DNA of 33,500 bases, taken from assembly GCA_949288785.1 (NCBI GenBank), contig CASELQ010000017.1, positions 1 through 33,500 of the forward strand, read 5' to 3'. Below are positions 24,878-32,430 of the stretch, piece after piece (within the stretch, counting starts at the first letter, position 1; every line of letters starts with the position of its first letter). The notes under the pieces were generated by a model. The model was not told the origin of the DNA. It saw only the letters and a list, made by a program, of their open reading frames with translations, and did not search any database. Position numbers and translations under genes: made by a program. The DNA is from an uncultured Eubacteriales bacterium. Its GTDB lineage: Bacteria > Bacillota > Clostridia > Christensenellales > Borkfalkiaceae.

Positions 24878-24905
24878 TTGCGCCGGGCAGATATGCCCGG
24901 CGCAA
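24878..24905 (-). terminator. Hairpin ending the rplI transcript
   Basis: TTGCGCCGGGCA pairs with TGCCCGGCGCAA around a 4-nt loop, 84 bp after the rplI stop. On the minus strand it is followed by CGCATATTTATATAT, a weak U-rich tract. Confidence 0.65.
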
Positions 24906-24988
24906 AAAAACATGAATTTTTGTAATTTTTGCGGAAAATTTCTTTACTTCCCGCTGCCCGTCCCGTTCCCGCGTCCGGGCGCGGAAGG

Positions 24989-25429
24989 TCAGTTTATGAC
25001 GTTTACGGTAATGCGCGCCGTTTCCTCGGGGGAAATTTTAACGGTTACGGGGTATGTGCCGGCGGTCTTTATATTGCTTTGCAGTATTATTTTTTTCTTG
25101 TCCACTTCAAAGCCCAGCTCGGCAAGTTTGTCGGCGATTTCCTTATTGGTTACGCTGCCGAAAAATTTGCCCGCGGCGCCGCTCTTTACCTGCAGGGTTA
25201 TTTCCGTGCCGTTTAATTTTTCGCACAGTTCTTTGTTCTGTTTTAACTGTTCCTTTCTGTGAAAGTCCGCCGCGGCCTTCTGCGCCTTGTTCTGGTTTAT
25301 GGCGGCGGCGTCCGCAATTTTGGCGTATCCGTTCTTTATGAGGTAGTTCTGGGCAAACCCGTCTTTCGCCTCTATTATATCTCCCGCCTTGCCGGAGCCC
25401 TTTACGTCCTTTAACAAAATAACTTTCAT
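24989..25429 (-). CDS. rplI: 50S ribosomal protein L9
   Basis: A 146-residue protein of normal L9 length. The N-terminal rRNA-binding domain is clear ([20 protein letters not shown], then [12 protein letters not shown]), followed by the long connecting helix (about 42-75) and the C-terminal domain with [13 protein letters not shown]9 binds 23S rRNA near the L1 stalk and helps maintain reading frame. AGAGGC precedes the ATG. In many Firmicutes rplI sits with dnaB or gdpP; here it stands alone with its own promoter (25458-25486). Confidence 0.97.
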   Translation of the reverse strand: MKVILLKDVKGSGKAGDIIEAKDGFAQNYLIKNGYAKIADAAAINQNKAQKAAADFHRKEQLKQNKELCEKLNGTEITLQVKSGAAGKFFGSVTNKEIADKLAELGFEVDKKKIILQSNIKTAGTYPVTVKISPEETARITVNVIN

Positions 25430-25457
25430 TTTAAGCGCCTCTGAAAGATTTTTTTAT

Positions 25458-25486
25458 ATTTTAACCCAACCGCGGGGAAAAGTCAA
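25458..25486 (-). promoter_or_regulatory. Promoter of rplI
   Basis: On the minus strand TTGACT (plus 25481-25486) and TAAAAT (plus 25458-25463) are 17 bp apart, giving a leader of about 20 bases. Confidence 0.75.
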
Positions 25487-25494
25487 CGGAAAGG

Positions 25495-25523
25495 GCATAA
25501 AATTTATTCTTCCGCACATAATA
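25495..25523 (+). promoter_or_regulatory. Possible forespore (SigG-type) promoter of the DUF1540 gene
   Basis: GCATA (25495-25499) and CATAATA (25517-25523) are 17 bp apart. They fit the B. subtilis SigG hexamers (GHATR and CATNHTA), and no SigA-like pair is seen. The predicted start lies at the edge of the ribosome binding site, giving a very short leader. Confidence 0.45.
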
Positions 25524-25542
25524 GGCAGGAAGGAGATGAAAT

Positions 25543-25689
25543 ATGAACAAAAATTATTCGGTTAAGTGCAACGTAACCCGTTGCAGGCACAACTGCGAAG
25601 GCAGCAACTGCTGTTTGGACAGTATCAGCGTAACCCACGGCTGCGGCGAGAGCTGCACCTGCTGCGGAGATTATTGCGAAAAAGACTGA
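25543..25689 (+). CDS. DUF1540 cysteine-rich mini-protein
   Basis: A 48-residue protein with nine cysteines: residues 9, 14, 18, 23 and 24, then 34, 38, 40 and 41, plus one near the end. The order CNVTRCRHNCEGSNCCLDSI matches the DUF1540 family of clostridial small proteins, probably metal-binding, function unknown. AAGGAGATG precedes the ATG at good spacing. The possible SigG promoter upstream and the Coat_F-like genes elsewhere in the window suggest expression in the forespore. A GC-rich hairpin follows. Confidence 0.85.
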   Translation: MNKNYSVKCNVTRCRHNCEGSNCCLDSISVTHGCGESCTCCGDYCEKD

Positions 25690-25695
25690 CCTTTA

Positions 25696-25724
25696 TTGCG
25701 GGGGCGGGTTTACCGCCCCCGCAA
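25696..25724 (+). terminator. GC-rich hairpin after the DUF1540 gene
   Basis: A 12-bp stem, TTGCGGGGGCGG with CCGCCCCCGCAA, lies 6 bp after the stop. There is no U-tract. Confidence 0.55.
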
Positions 25725-25806
25725 GGCATATGCCGGAATAAAAAACGGTATTCCCGTAAAAAAGCGCCGCCGCAAAAAGCCCGCATAAAAAATATCCGCC
25801 CCGCGC

Positions 25807-25864
25807 TAATAGTATAATTCACCATTTACTCTGTTGCACTTAATAGTATAATTCACCCCCCCCC
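25807..25864. repeat. Two 17-bp direct repeats ending in a C9 tract
   Basis: TAATAGTATAATTCACC occurs at 25807-25823 and 25841-25857, separated by a 17-bp spacer, so the period is 34 bp. The second copy runs into nine C (25856-25864). With two copies and one spacer it is not a recognisable CRISPR array. No gene is associated. Confidence 0.85.
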
Positions 25865-25872
25865 GGCCTATG

Positions 25873-25899
25873 GAAAAGGCTGCCAAAGGCAGCCTTTTC
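25873..25899 (+). terminator. Intrinsic-type hairpin in the gene-poor stretch
   Basis: GAAAAGGCTGCC pairs with GGCAGCCTTTTC around an AAA loop. The short TTTTC forms part of the stem. No gene ends nearby except the DUF1540 gene, about 180 bp upstream. Confidence 0.6.
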
Positions 25900-26087
25900 A
25901 TTCATATATTATCCCGGAATCCATGCGCACGTTTCTGCGCTTTTAACCCGTTTAAAAGCAAAATTATTTTTTACAATACCATAATACCACAAAAAAATTA
26001 TTTAGCCAAGCGTTTTTGAAAAATTTTTTCAGATTTTTTTAATTTTTTTCAAACTTTTTTCCGCGCCGTAAAGAGGGGAGAAAAACG

Positions 26088-26165
26088 GCGGAAAAACGCA
26101 GGGAGCAATTCTGTATAAAGGCAAAAGCGGAAAAACGCAGGGAGCAATTCGGTATAAAGGGAAAA
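26088..26165. repeat. 39-bp tandem repeat, two copies
   Basis: Units at 26088-26126 and 26127-26165 differ at two positions. Each begins GCGGAAAAACGCAGGGAGC. A minus-strand frame across it would read 13-residue repeats, but it lacks a start signal and is probably non-coding. Confidence 0.85.
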
Positions 26166-26278
26166 AGGCAAAAGGGGACGTAACCGATTTAGCGGCAGTC
26201 CGGGCGGCGGGAGAGGGCTGCCGCGCTTATCAAACCGGGCGGACAAACCGTGCGGTCTGCCGTGTTTATTAAATTGGG

Positions 26279-26308
26279 TTGACAAACACAGATTATTTAT
26301 ATTATAAT
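26279..26308 (+). promoter_or_regulatory. Promoter of the greA-lysS operon
   Basis: TTGACA (26279-26284) and TATAAT (26303-26308) are both consensus hexamers, 18 bp apart. The leader is about 120 bases; CCCGC (26404-26408) can pair with GCGGG (26415-26419) just before the greA ribosome binding site. Confidence 0.8.
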
Positions 26309-26437
26309 ACTAAAATATGAGAAAAATACCGGCGCCGGTAAAAACGGTTCCGCCCCATTCGTGGCAGCGGAGGCGGCGCGCCGAAGCAGAAACAAAAAAA
26401 CTGCCCGCAAGTCAGCGGGATCGGAGGATATGTATTT

Positions 26438-26908
26438 ATGGCAGAAGAGGTTTTGCTTACCAAAGAGGGCAAAGAGGAGCTTGAAAAACGGCTGGAATAT
26501 TTAAAGGTGGAAAAGCGCGCCGAGATAACCGAGCGCATAAAGACCGCCAGGGAGTTCGGGGACCTTTCGGAAAACGCCGAGTATGACGCCGCCAAGAACG
26601 AGCAGGCTATGATAGAGGGCGAGATCCTCGAAATAGAGAACAAGTTAAAATACGCGGTCATCATAGCGGACGGCGCCGCCAAAAAGGGCACGGTATCCTT
26701 GGGCAGCAAGGTGGAATTTTCCGACGACGATACGGGCGAAGTATTCGTATACGAGATAGTAGGCACCACCGAGGCGGACGTGGAGACGGGCAGAATATCC
26801 AACGAATCGCCCATAGGCAACGCGCTTTTGGGGCATAAGGCGGGGGACTGCGTGAGAATAAGCGTGCCGAGCGGCATTACCACCGTAACGGTAAAGAAGG
26901 TATATTAA
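26438..26908 (+). CDS. greA: Transcription elongation factor GreA
   Basis: A 156-residue protein of normal GreA length. The N-terminal coiled coil (about 1-75) contains LTKEGKEELEKRLEYLK and the tip REFGDLSENAEYDAAKNEQ, whose acidic residues enter the RNA polymerase secondary channel and stimulate cleavage of backtracked RNA. The C-terminal FKBP-like domain ends ESPIGNALLGHKAGD and the usual short strand. GGAGGA lies 9 bases before ATG 26438. The greA-lysS order is common in Firmicutes, and no terminator separates the two here. Confidence 0.96.
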   Translation: MAEEVLLTKEGKEELEKRLEYLKVEKRAEITERIKTAREFGDLSENAEYDAAKNEQAMIEGEILEIENKLKYAVIIADGAAKKGTVSLGSKVEFSDDDTGEVFVYEIVGTTEADVETGRISNESPIGNALLGHKAGDCVRISVPSGITTVTVKKVY

Positions 26909-27011
26909 ACTCCGCAATAAAAACAGTTCCCGCGGGGGCGCCCGTGTATGCTGCGCACCGCGGGGCATAATTTTGCGGCATTTAACGAAATAACTGTTTT
27001 AAGGATAGATT

Positions 27012-28517
27012 ATGGAAGAAAAGAACATTCCCGCCGGAGCCGAACAAGCGGACCTCAGCGAAATACTTAAGATACGCAGAAACAAGCTCGAAGCATTGAA
27101 AGCGGCGGGCAAAGACCCTTTTGAAAAGGTGAAGTACGAAAGGACCGCCTTTTCCGCCGACATAAAGGCAAATTACGAAAATTACGAAGATAAGGAAGCG
27201 GGCATTGCCGGCAGGCTTATAAGCAAGCGGATAATGGGCAAGGCCTCCTTTGCGGTCATTCTGGACGGGAAGGGCACTTTGCAGTGCTATCTTTCGGTGA
27301 ACGACCTGGGCGAAGATTACGCGGCGTTCAAAGATTACGACATAGGCGATATAATAGGGGTAACGGGCACGGTTTTTAAAACGCGCACGGGCGAAATATC
27401 GGTGCACGCAAAGTCAATAGAACTGCTTGCCAAGTCCCTGCTGCCCCTGCCCGAAAAGTATCACGGGTTAAAGGACGAGGATATGCGTTACCGCCAGCGC
27501 GAGGTGGATCTCATAGCCAACCCGGAGGTGAAAAAGACCTTTATAAAGCGTTCGGAGATACTCTCCGCCATACGCGAATATCTTAACGGCATAGGCTACC
27601 TGGAAGTGGATACGCCGGTATTGCAGCCCTTGGAGATAGGCGCGGCGGCGCGGCCTTTTAAAACCCACCACAACGCGCTGGATATAGACATGTATTTAAG
27701 GATAGAGACCGAGCTTTACTTAAAACGGCTGATAATCGGCGGGTTTGACAGGGTGTACGAAGTGGGCAGGATATTCCGCAACGAGGGGATGGACCGCGCT
27801 CATAATCCCGAATTTACCACGGTGGAGATGTATCAGGCGTACAGCGACTATTTCGACATGATGGACCTTATAGAGGATATGTATAAGACCATCACCGAAA
27901 AGGTGTGCGGCACGCTCAAAATAACCTATCAGGGCACCGAGATAGACATGGGCGGCAAATGGGAAAGGCTTACCATGAAAGAGGCGGTGGAAAAGTATGC
28001 GGGCGTGCGGTATGACGACTGGGCGACCGACGGAGAGGCGCGCGCGGCGGCAAAAGAACGCGGCGTTACGGTGGAAGAGGGCGAAAGCGCCACGAAAGGG
28101 CACGTACTCATAGCCTTTTTCGAGGCGTTTGTCGAAGATAAACTCATTCAGCCCACCGTTATATACGATTATCCCGTGGAAAATTCTCCGCTGGCAAAGA
28201 GAAAACCGGGCGATCCCGCCTTTACCGAACGGTTCGAATACTTTATTTACGCGCGGGAGATGGGCAACGCGTTTTCGGAACTCAACGACCCCATAGATCA
28301 GCGCGAGAGATTTGTAAAGCAGGTGGCGGAAAAGCGCGCCAAGGGCGGGAACGACGCGCAGGTGGACGAAGATTTCGTTACCGCAATGGAATACGGCATG
28401 CCCCCTACGGGCGGGCTCGGGTTCGGGGTGGACAGGCTCGTCATGCTTTTAACTGACAGCGCTTCCATAAGAGACGTCATACTCTTTCCCACCATGAAAC
28501 CCATAAAAAAAGTCTGA
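27012..28517 (+). CDS. lysS: Lysyl-tRNA synthetase, class II
   Basis: A 501-residue cytosolic enzyme that charges tRNA-Lys. An N-terminal OB-fold anticodon-binding domain (about 60-150, with AGRLISKRIMGKASF) is followed by the class II catalytic core: motif 1 around residues 180-215, motif 2 GRIFRNEGMDRAHNPEFTT, and motif 3 GLGFGVDRLVMLL near the C-terminus. Length and motifs match bacterial LysS. It lies 103 bp after greA. The next gene starts 36 bp downstream, so the operon probably continues. Confidence 0.97.
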   Translation: MEEKNIPAGAEQADLSEILKIRRNKLEALKAAGKDPFEKVKYERTAFSADIKANYENYEDKEAGIAGRLISKRIMGKASFAVILDGKGTLQCYLSVNDLGEDYAAFKDYDIGDIIGVTGTVFKTRTGEISVHAKSIELLAKSLLPLPEKYHGLKDEDMRYRQREVDLIANPEVKKTFIKRSEILSAIREYLNGIGYLEVDTPVLQPLEIGAAARPFKTHHNALDIDMYLRIETELYLKRLIIGGFDRVYEVGRIFRNEGMDRAHNPEFTTVEMYQAYSDYFDMMDLIEDMYKTITEKVCGTLKITYQGTEIDMGGKWERLTMKEAVEKYAGVRYDDWATDGEARAAAKERGVTVEEGESATKGHVLIAFFEAFVEDKLIQPTVIYDYPVENSPLAKRKPGDPAFTERFEYFIYAREMGNAFSELNDPIDQRERFVKQVAEKRAKGGNDAQVDEDFVTAMEYGMPPTGGLGFGVDRLVMLLTDSASIRDVILFPTMKPIKKV

Positions 28518-28553
28518 CAGCCCGGGGCGGGGTCGCCTTGGGGAAAGGTGGTT

Positions 28554-29594
28554 ATGGATAACAAACTTACAAAGAAAAGGCTTTCGGATTTCCTTTCTTA
28601 CGATTGGATAATAATGCTGGTGGTGATAGTGGCGGCGATAGTTTTATGGGAACTCGTCTACACCATCGCGGCGGTAAGGCTTACCGAGGGTCAGAACTTC
28701 AAGTATTATTACGACGTGAATATGTACGCCGGGAACGACGCGGCTTTTTATTCCCTCATTACGGAAGATGAGGACGATCCCGTGTTCAGTTACGACGTGC
28801 TTTCGGTTACTTCCGAATCGCTCTCGTCCGATTATAACGTATTGAACCTCCGCCTTTCGGTGTACGAGGGGGACGTTATATTTACCGATAAAAAGCCGGA
28901 AGACAGCGGCAACAACCGCGCCAAGAGCATAGTGGACTCCGAGCGGGTGTACGTGCTTACGGACCTTTTAAATGACGGAGTTAATTATCTTGCGGGGTTT
29001 TTAAAAGACGGGCTTTCGACCCAAGCGAACGGGAAAGAAGTCGTTTTCGATTATAACAACCTTGACGAGCAAAAGATAAGGGATAACTTTTTAAGCCGCA
29101 TGAGAAAGGACAACCGCTTCCGCACGGACGCGCAGAAGGAGGAAGGCTTTTATCTCGAAGCGGACAGGATAAAAAAGGTATGCGAAGAGCTTGAAAAGTT
29201 CGATTATCTTTTGACGGTGTGCGAAGAAGAGGATATGTTTTTCCGTTACACGCGCGGCCAGCAGGCGCTGGACGAGGCGTTAGCCGCTGACAGTACGGTG
29301 AGCGCCGAAGAACGCGAACAGCGGCAGGCGGTTGTAGACGCCGAAAAAGAGGCGGGCAGAGAAAACGCCCCTTACGGCATACTGCTCGAAAAATTTACGG
29401 GCGGCGGGCGCCAGGTATCCGAATTTTTCCGCCGTTCGGACGGGACCGACGCAACGGACGCGGTGCTCATGACTTTCGATTTTTACGACATTGCGGATGC
29501 GGGGCTTCACGATTTGCAGTTTGAAACGGTGTCCTTTATAAACAGAATAGTAGAAGAATTCAGCGATATATTTTCTTCGCGCACGGGCGGCTGA
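28554..29594 (+). CDS. Single-pass membrane-anchored protein of unknown function
   Basis: A 346-residue protein with one N-terminal membrane helix (about 18-40, WIIMLVVIVAAIVLWELVY) and an acidic, mostly helical remainder predicted outside the cytosol, because the basic residues before the helix should stay inside. There is no lipobox or known domain that I recognise. Ile/Val-poor, Asp/Glu-rich stretches and a predicted helix near residues 240-265 (AEEREQRQAVVDAEKEAG) stand out. ATG 28554 is preferred over GTG 28548 because GGAAAGG lies at better spacing. It sits between lysS and tmk, 5 bp before tmk, in an operon of essential genes. Confidence 0.85.
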   Translation: MDNKLTKKRLSDFLSYDWIIMLVVIVAAIVLWELVYTIAAVRLTEGQNFKYYYDVNMYAGNDAAFYSLITEDEDDPVFSYDVLSVTSESLSSDYNVLNLRLSVYEGDVIFTDKKPEDSGNNRAKSIVDSERVYVLTDLLNDGVNYLAGFLKDGLSTQANGKEVVFDYNNLDEQKIRDNFLSRMRKDNRFRTDAQKEEGFYLEADRIKKVCEELEKFDYLLTVCEEEDMFFRYTRGQQALDEALAADSTVSAEEREQRQAVVDAEKEAGRENAPYGILLEKFTGGGRQVSEFFRRSDGTDATDAVLMTFDFYDIADAGLHDLQFETVSFINRIVEEFSDIFSSRTGG

Positions 29595-29599
29595 CGGGT

Positions 29600-30223
29600 A
29601 TGAAAGGAAAGTTTGTAACCTTTGAAGGGTGCGAAGGGGTGGGCAAGTCCCGCCAGATCAAGATGCTTGAAGAATACCTTGCCGCCGCGGGAAAGGAATA
29701 TTTTTTCACGCGGGAGCCGGGCGGCACCGTTATATCCGAAAAGATAAGGGAAATAATACTGGACAAGGATAACGCGACCATGACGGGGGAGTGCGAGGCG
29801 CTTTTATACGCCGCCGCGCGCGCGCAGCTCCTTAAAGAGCGCGTAGCCCCCGAACTTGCCGCGGGAAAACTTGTCATATGCGACAGGTATATAGATTCTT
29901 CCTTTGCCTATCAGGGCAGGGGCAGGGGGCTGGGGTATGAGTTTGTGGCGGCGATAAACGACTACGCCGTTAAAAACTTCATGCCGGACTGCACTCTGTT
30001 TTTGGACCTTCCCCCCGAACGCGCCTTTTTGAGAAAGGGCGGGGCGGACAAACAAGACCGGGTGGAACTTTCGGGCGCGGACTTTCATGCCCGCGTGTAC
30101 GAAGGGTATAAGGAACTTGCGCAAAAATACGGCGAGCGCATAGCGGTAATAGATTCCTCCGGCACGCGAGAGCAGACCCATGCAAAGATAATAGCCGCGC
30201 TTAAAGAGCGGGGGATAATATGA
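29600..30223 (+). CDS. tmk: Thymidylate kinase
   Basis: A 207-residue kinase that phosphorylates dTMP to dTDP. It shows the P-loop EGCEGVGKSRQ (about 9-19), the family motif TREPGGT (about 38-44), DRYIDSSFAYQG (about 95-106) and the lid DRVELSGADFH. Length is normal. The ribosome binding site is weak and start-stop spacing to the previous gene is only 5 bp, implying coupling. Its stop overlaps the holB start (ATGA). The tmk-holB-ricT order is conserved in Firmicutes. Confidence 0.96.
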   Translation: MKGKFVTFEGCEGVGKSRQIKMLEEYLAAAGKEYFFTREPGGTVISEKIREIILDKDNATMTGECEALLYAAARAQLLKERVAPELAAGKLVICDRYIDSSFAYQGRGRGLGYEFVAAINDYAVKNFMPDCTLFLDLPPERAFLRKGGADKQDRVELSGADFHARVYEGYKELAQKYGERIAVIDSSGTREQTHAKIIAALKERGII

Positions 30224-31185
30224 ACTTTGCGGAACTGATAAAAGATACGGGCGCATATAAAACGGTGTCGGGCGATAAGCGCGCGGGCAGGCTTTCGCAC
30301 GCTTATCTCGTGTTCTCGCAGGACGGGTTTTTAAAAGAATATCTTAAAGTGCTCGCTAAAATAATAGTGTGCGATAAAGCCGAGCCGTGCGGGCAGTGCC
30401 GCGCGTGCAGGCTTATAGATGCGGAAAATTATCCGGACGCGGTTTTTTACCCCAAAAAAGAGGGCGCCGTGCTCTCCGAAGACGTGGCGGACCTCATAGA
30501 AAAGAGTTATTTAAAGCCCGTTGAGGGGGATAAAAAGATATTTATCATAAGCGGCGGGGAGACCATGTCCCCCTCGGCGCAGAACAAGCTCTTAAAAACG
30601 CTGGAAGAGCCGCCCGCCGGGGTGCATATACTCATAGGCGCGGCAAACGAGTTTTCGGTGCTTCCCACCGTCCGTTCGCGGGCAAAGATTTTGCGCATAC
30701 CCGCATTTCCCGCGGAAAAGTTAATGGCTGCGCTTTCCGGCGAATGTACGGACGGCGAGCGGCTTAAAAGGGCGGTTTCCTGCGGGGACGGCACTGCCGC
30801 AAGGGCGCTCGAACTGTATTCCGACGAGGGGCTTAAACGAGCGGAAGAACTTGCGGAGGATATGCTTTTTAATATGCTTTCCAGCAGGGACGTGCTTAAA
30901 TATTCCGCGCTCATCGCCGCCGAGGGCGGAGAGTTAGAGGAGTTTTTATCCGTACTCGAAACCAAGCTCCGGGACGCGCTTTTAAATAAAGAGGGCTGTA
31001 AAGAACTGTGCATGCTCGGCGGCGGGAAGGAATATCCCGGCTTTAACGAGGCTTCTTACATATACGCGCTGGAAAGGATAAACGAGGCGCGAGAGAGAAA
31101 AAAATACAACGGCGGCGGAGCCATGCTCACCGACTGGCTGCTGCTTGCAATATTGGAGGGAAAGCATAAGTGGCAAAGGTATTAG
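30220..31185 (+). CDS. holB: DNA polymerase III delta-prime-like subunit
   Basis: A 321-residue clamp-loader-type protein. The N-terminal AAA+ region has a four-cysteine zinc site CDKAEPCGQCRAC (about 48-60), and the conserved KLLKTLEEPPAGVHILIG and SRAKIL (sensor and Arg-finger region). The P-loop position reads FSQDGFLKEYL, with the GxxGxGK pattern lost; delta-prime does not need to bind ATP, so this fits. The subunit helps load the sliding clamp at replication forks. The position between tmk and ricT supports the call. The C-terminal part is divergent. Confidence 0.9.
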   Translation: MNFAELIKDTGAYKTVSGDKRAGRLSHAYLVFSQDGFLKEYLKVLAKIIVCDKAEPCGQCRACRLIDAENYPDAVFYPKKEGAVLSEDVADLIEKSYLKPVEGDKKIFIISGGETMSPSAQNKLLKTLEEPPAGVHILIGAANEFSVLPTVRSRAKILRIPAFPAEKLMAALSGECTDGERLKRAVSCGDGTAARALELYSDEGLKRAEELAEDMLFNMLSSRDVLKYSALIAAEGGELEEFLSVLETKLRDALLNKEGCKELCMLGGGKEYPGFNEASYIYALERINEARERKKYNGGGAMLTDWLLLAILEGKHKWQRY

Positions 31186-32057
31186 GCATAAAATTCAAAA
31201 ATACTCCCAAAATATATTATTTTTCGCCCGCGGAGAACGCGGAAGAGTATAAAGAGGGCGAAGGCGTGGTGGTGGAGACCGCAAAGGGTTTGGAGTACGG
31301 CAGCGTAGTGTTCGGGCCGAGAGAGGAGCCGGACGAAAAGATAGTGCATCCGTTAAAGCCCATTTTGCGCAAGGCCACCCCTAAGGACGAGGAGCGCATA
31401 AGAGAAAACGCCGCCCGTATCCCGGAGGCAATGGAGTTTGCCGCCGAAAAGATACGCGAGACGGGGCTTGCCATGAAACTCATCGGGTGCGAATATTCGT
31501 TCGACGGGAAAAAACTCACCTACTTTTTTTCCGCCGAATCGAGGATAGATTTCCGCGAACTGGTAAAGGCGCTGGCGGCAAAGTTTCACGTGCGCATAGA
31601 ACTGAGGCAGGTGGGCATAAGGGACGAAACCAAGATCTTAGGCGGCATAGCCCCGTGCGGCAGGACCTGCTGCTGCGCAAGTTATTTAAACGACTTCGGC
31701 AAGGTAACCATAAAGATGGCAAAGAACCAGGGGCTGCACTTAAACCCTTCCAAGATAAGCGGGCTGTGCGGGCGGCTTATGTGCTGCTTGGAATATGAAA
31801 ACGACTATTATGCCGAGGCTTGCAAAAAGGTGCCCAAGATAGGGAGTACGGTCGTAACCCCGGAAGGGGAGGGCACCGCCATCTCCAACGACATGCTCAA
31901 AATGATAACCAAGGTGAAAATAGTAAAGGACGGCGGCGAGGTATATAAGGACTTTCCCACGGACAGGCTGAAATTCAAAAAGGCGGCGGCGGGCGGAAAG
32001 GACGAGAAGGAAGAAAAGGAAGATAATTCCGAAGAAGTGCCGGAAATTTCCGATTAA
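31170..32057 (+). CDS. ricT: PSP1-domain protein RicT (YaaT)
   Basis: A 295-residue protein with the PSP1 C-terminal domain. The hallmark is the cysteine-rich core: Cys 163, 167, 168 and 169 in CGRTCCCASYLNDFG, and Cys 200, 205 and 206 in GLCGRLMCCLEYEND. In B. subtilis RicT with RicA and RicF forms the Y-complex, which carries [4Fe-4S] clusters and directs RNase Y cleavage and entry into sporulation and biofilm. The C-terminal 25 residues are an acidic and lysine-rich tail. The start is a GTG at 31170, overlapping holB by 16 bases, with GGAGGG 11 bases upstream. ricF and ricA are not in this window. Confidence 0.93.
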   Translation: MAKVLGIKFKNTPKIYYFSPAENAEEYKEGEGVVVETAKGLEYGSVVFGPREEPDEKIVHPLKPILRKATPKDEERIRENAARIPEAMEFAAEKIRETGLAMKLIGCEYSFDGKKLTYFFSAESRIDFRELVKALAAKFHVRIELRQVGIRDETKILGGIAPCGRTCCCASYLNDFGKVTIKMAKNQGLHLNPSKISGLCGRLMCCLEYENDYYAEACKKVPKIGSTVVTPEGEGTAISNDMLKMITKVKIVKDGGEVYKDFPTDRLKFKKAAAGGKDEKEEKEDNSEEVPEISD

Positions 32058-32060
32058 AGA

Positions 32061-32089
32061 TTTACAAACCGCAAAATTTGTGATAGAAT
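32061..32089 (+). promoter_or_regulatory. Promoter of the ferredoxin gene
   Basis: TTTACA and TAGAAT are 17 bp apart; the start near 32096 gives a 25-base leader with GGGAGG. The ferredoxin can therefore be expressed independently of the upstream operon. Confidence 0.7.
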
Positions 32090-32120
32090 GTATACAGACT
32101 ATTAAGGGAGGTAAACTCAC

Positions 32121-32291
32121 ATGGCATACAAAATCAGCGACAAGTGCATTTCCTGCGGCGCGTGTGCGGAAACTTGCCCCGTAAGCGCCATCAGCCAGGG
32201 GGACACTCAGTACAACATCAATCCCGAAGAGTGCATTTCCTGCGGCGCGTGCGCTGCGGGCTGCCCCGTGGAAGCCATTTCCGAGGAGTAA
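32121..32291 (+). CDS. Clostridial-type 2[4Fe-4S] ferredoxin
   Basis: A 56-residue low-potential electron carrier with two CxxCxxCxxxCP clusters (Cys 9, 12, 15, 19 and 38, 41, 44, 48). The two halves are internal duplicates: CISCGAC occurs in each, and a stretch of 21 bases is identical in both halves, suggesting recent correction between them or tight codon constraint. Length is normal. GGGAGG precedes the ATG. It has its own promoter and terminator, although it lies between ricT and trmN6 in a conserved replication and RNA-processing cluster. Confidence 0.96.
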   Translation: MAYKISDKCISCGACAETCPVSAISQGDTQYNINPEECISCGACAAGCPVEAISEE

Positions 32292-32311
32292 TTTTTCGGC
32301 AGAAAATGGGT

Positions 32312-32350
32312 TTTAAGGCGCGAAACCGGTGGCTTCGCGCCTTAAATTTT
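32312..32350 (+). terminator. Terminator of the ferredoxin gene
   Basis: A 13-bp stem, TTTAAGGCGCGAA with TTCGCGCCTTAAA, with a 9-nt loop, followed by TTTTATGG. Confidence 0.85.
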
Positions 32351-32430
32351 ATGGCGGGCGCACCGGTTTTTCCTTTTTAATTTATATGGCGGCATAACTT
32401 ATCAAAGGCTTTTCGCCGCCGGGAATAATT

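Larger units (their letters stand above)
25690..26278. other. Gene-poor stretch between the DUF1540 gene and greA
   Basis: About 590 bp without a supported gene. In order it holds a GC-rich hairpin, a 34-bp-period direct repeat, a C9 tract, an intrinsic-type hairpin, an unusually A+T-rich section (about 25960-26060) and a 39-bp tandem repeat. The density of repeats differs from the rest of the window. Confidence 0.7.

Noticed and set aside
25807..25857. CRISPR array
   Set aside because: Only two repeat copies of 17 bp and one spacer, no cas genes in the window.
26049..26285. 78-codon minus-strand frame with 13-residue repeats across the 39-bp tandem repeat
   Set aside because: No convincing start signal or promoter; the repeats follow from the DNA repeat having a length divisible by three.
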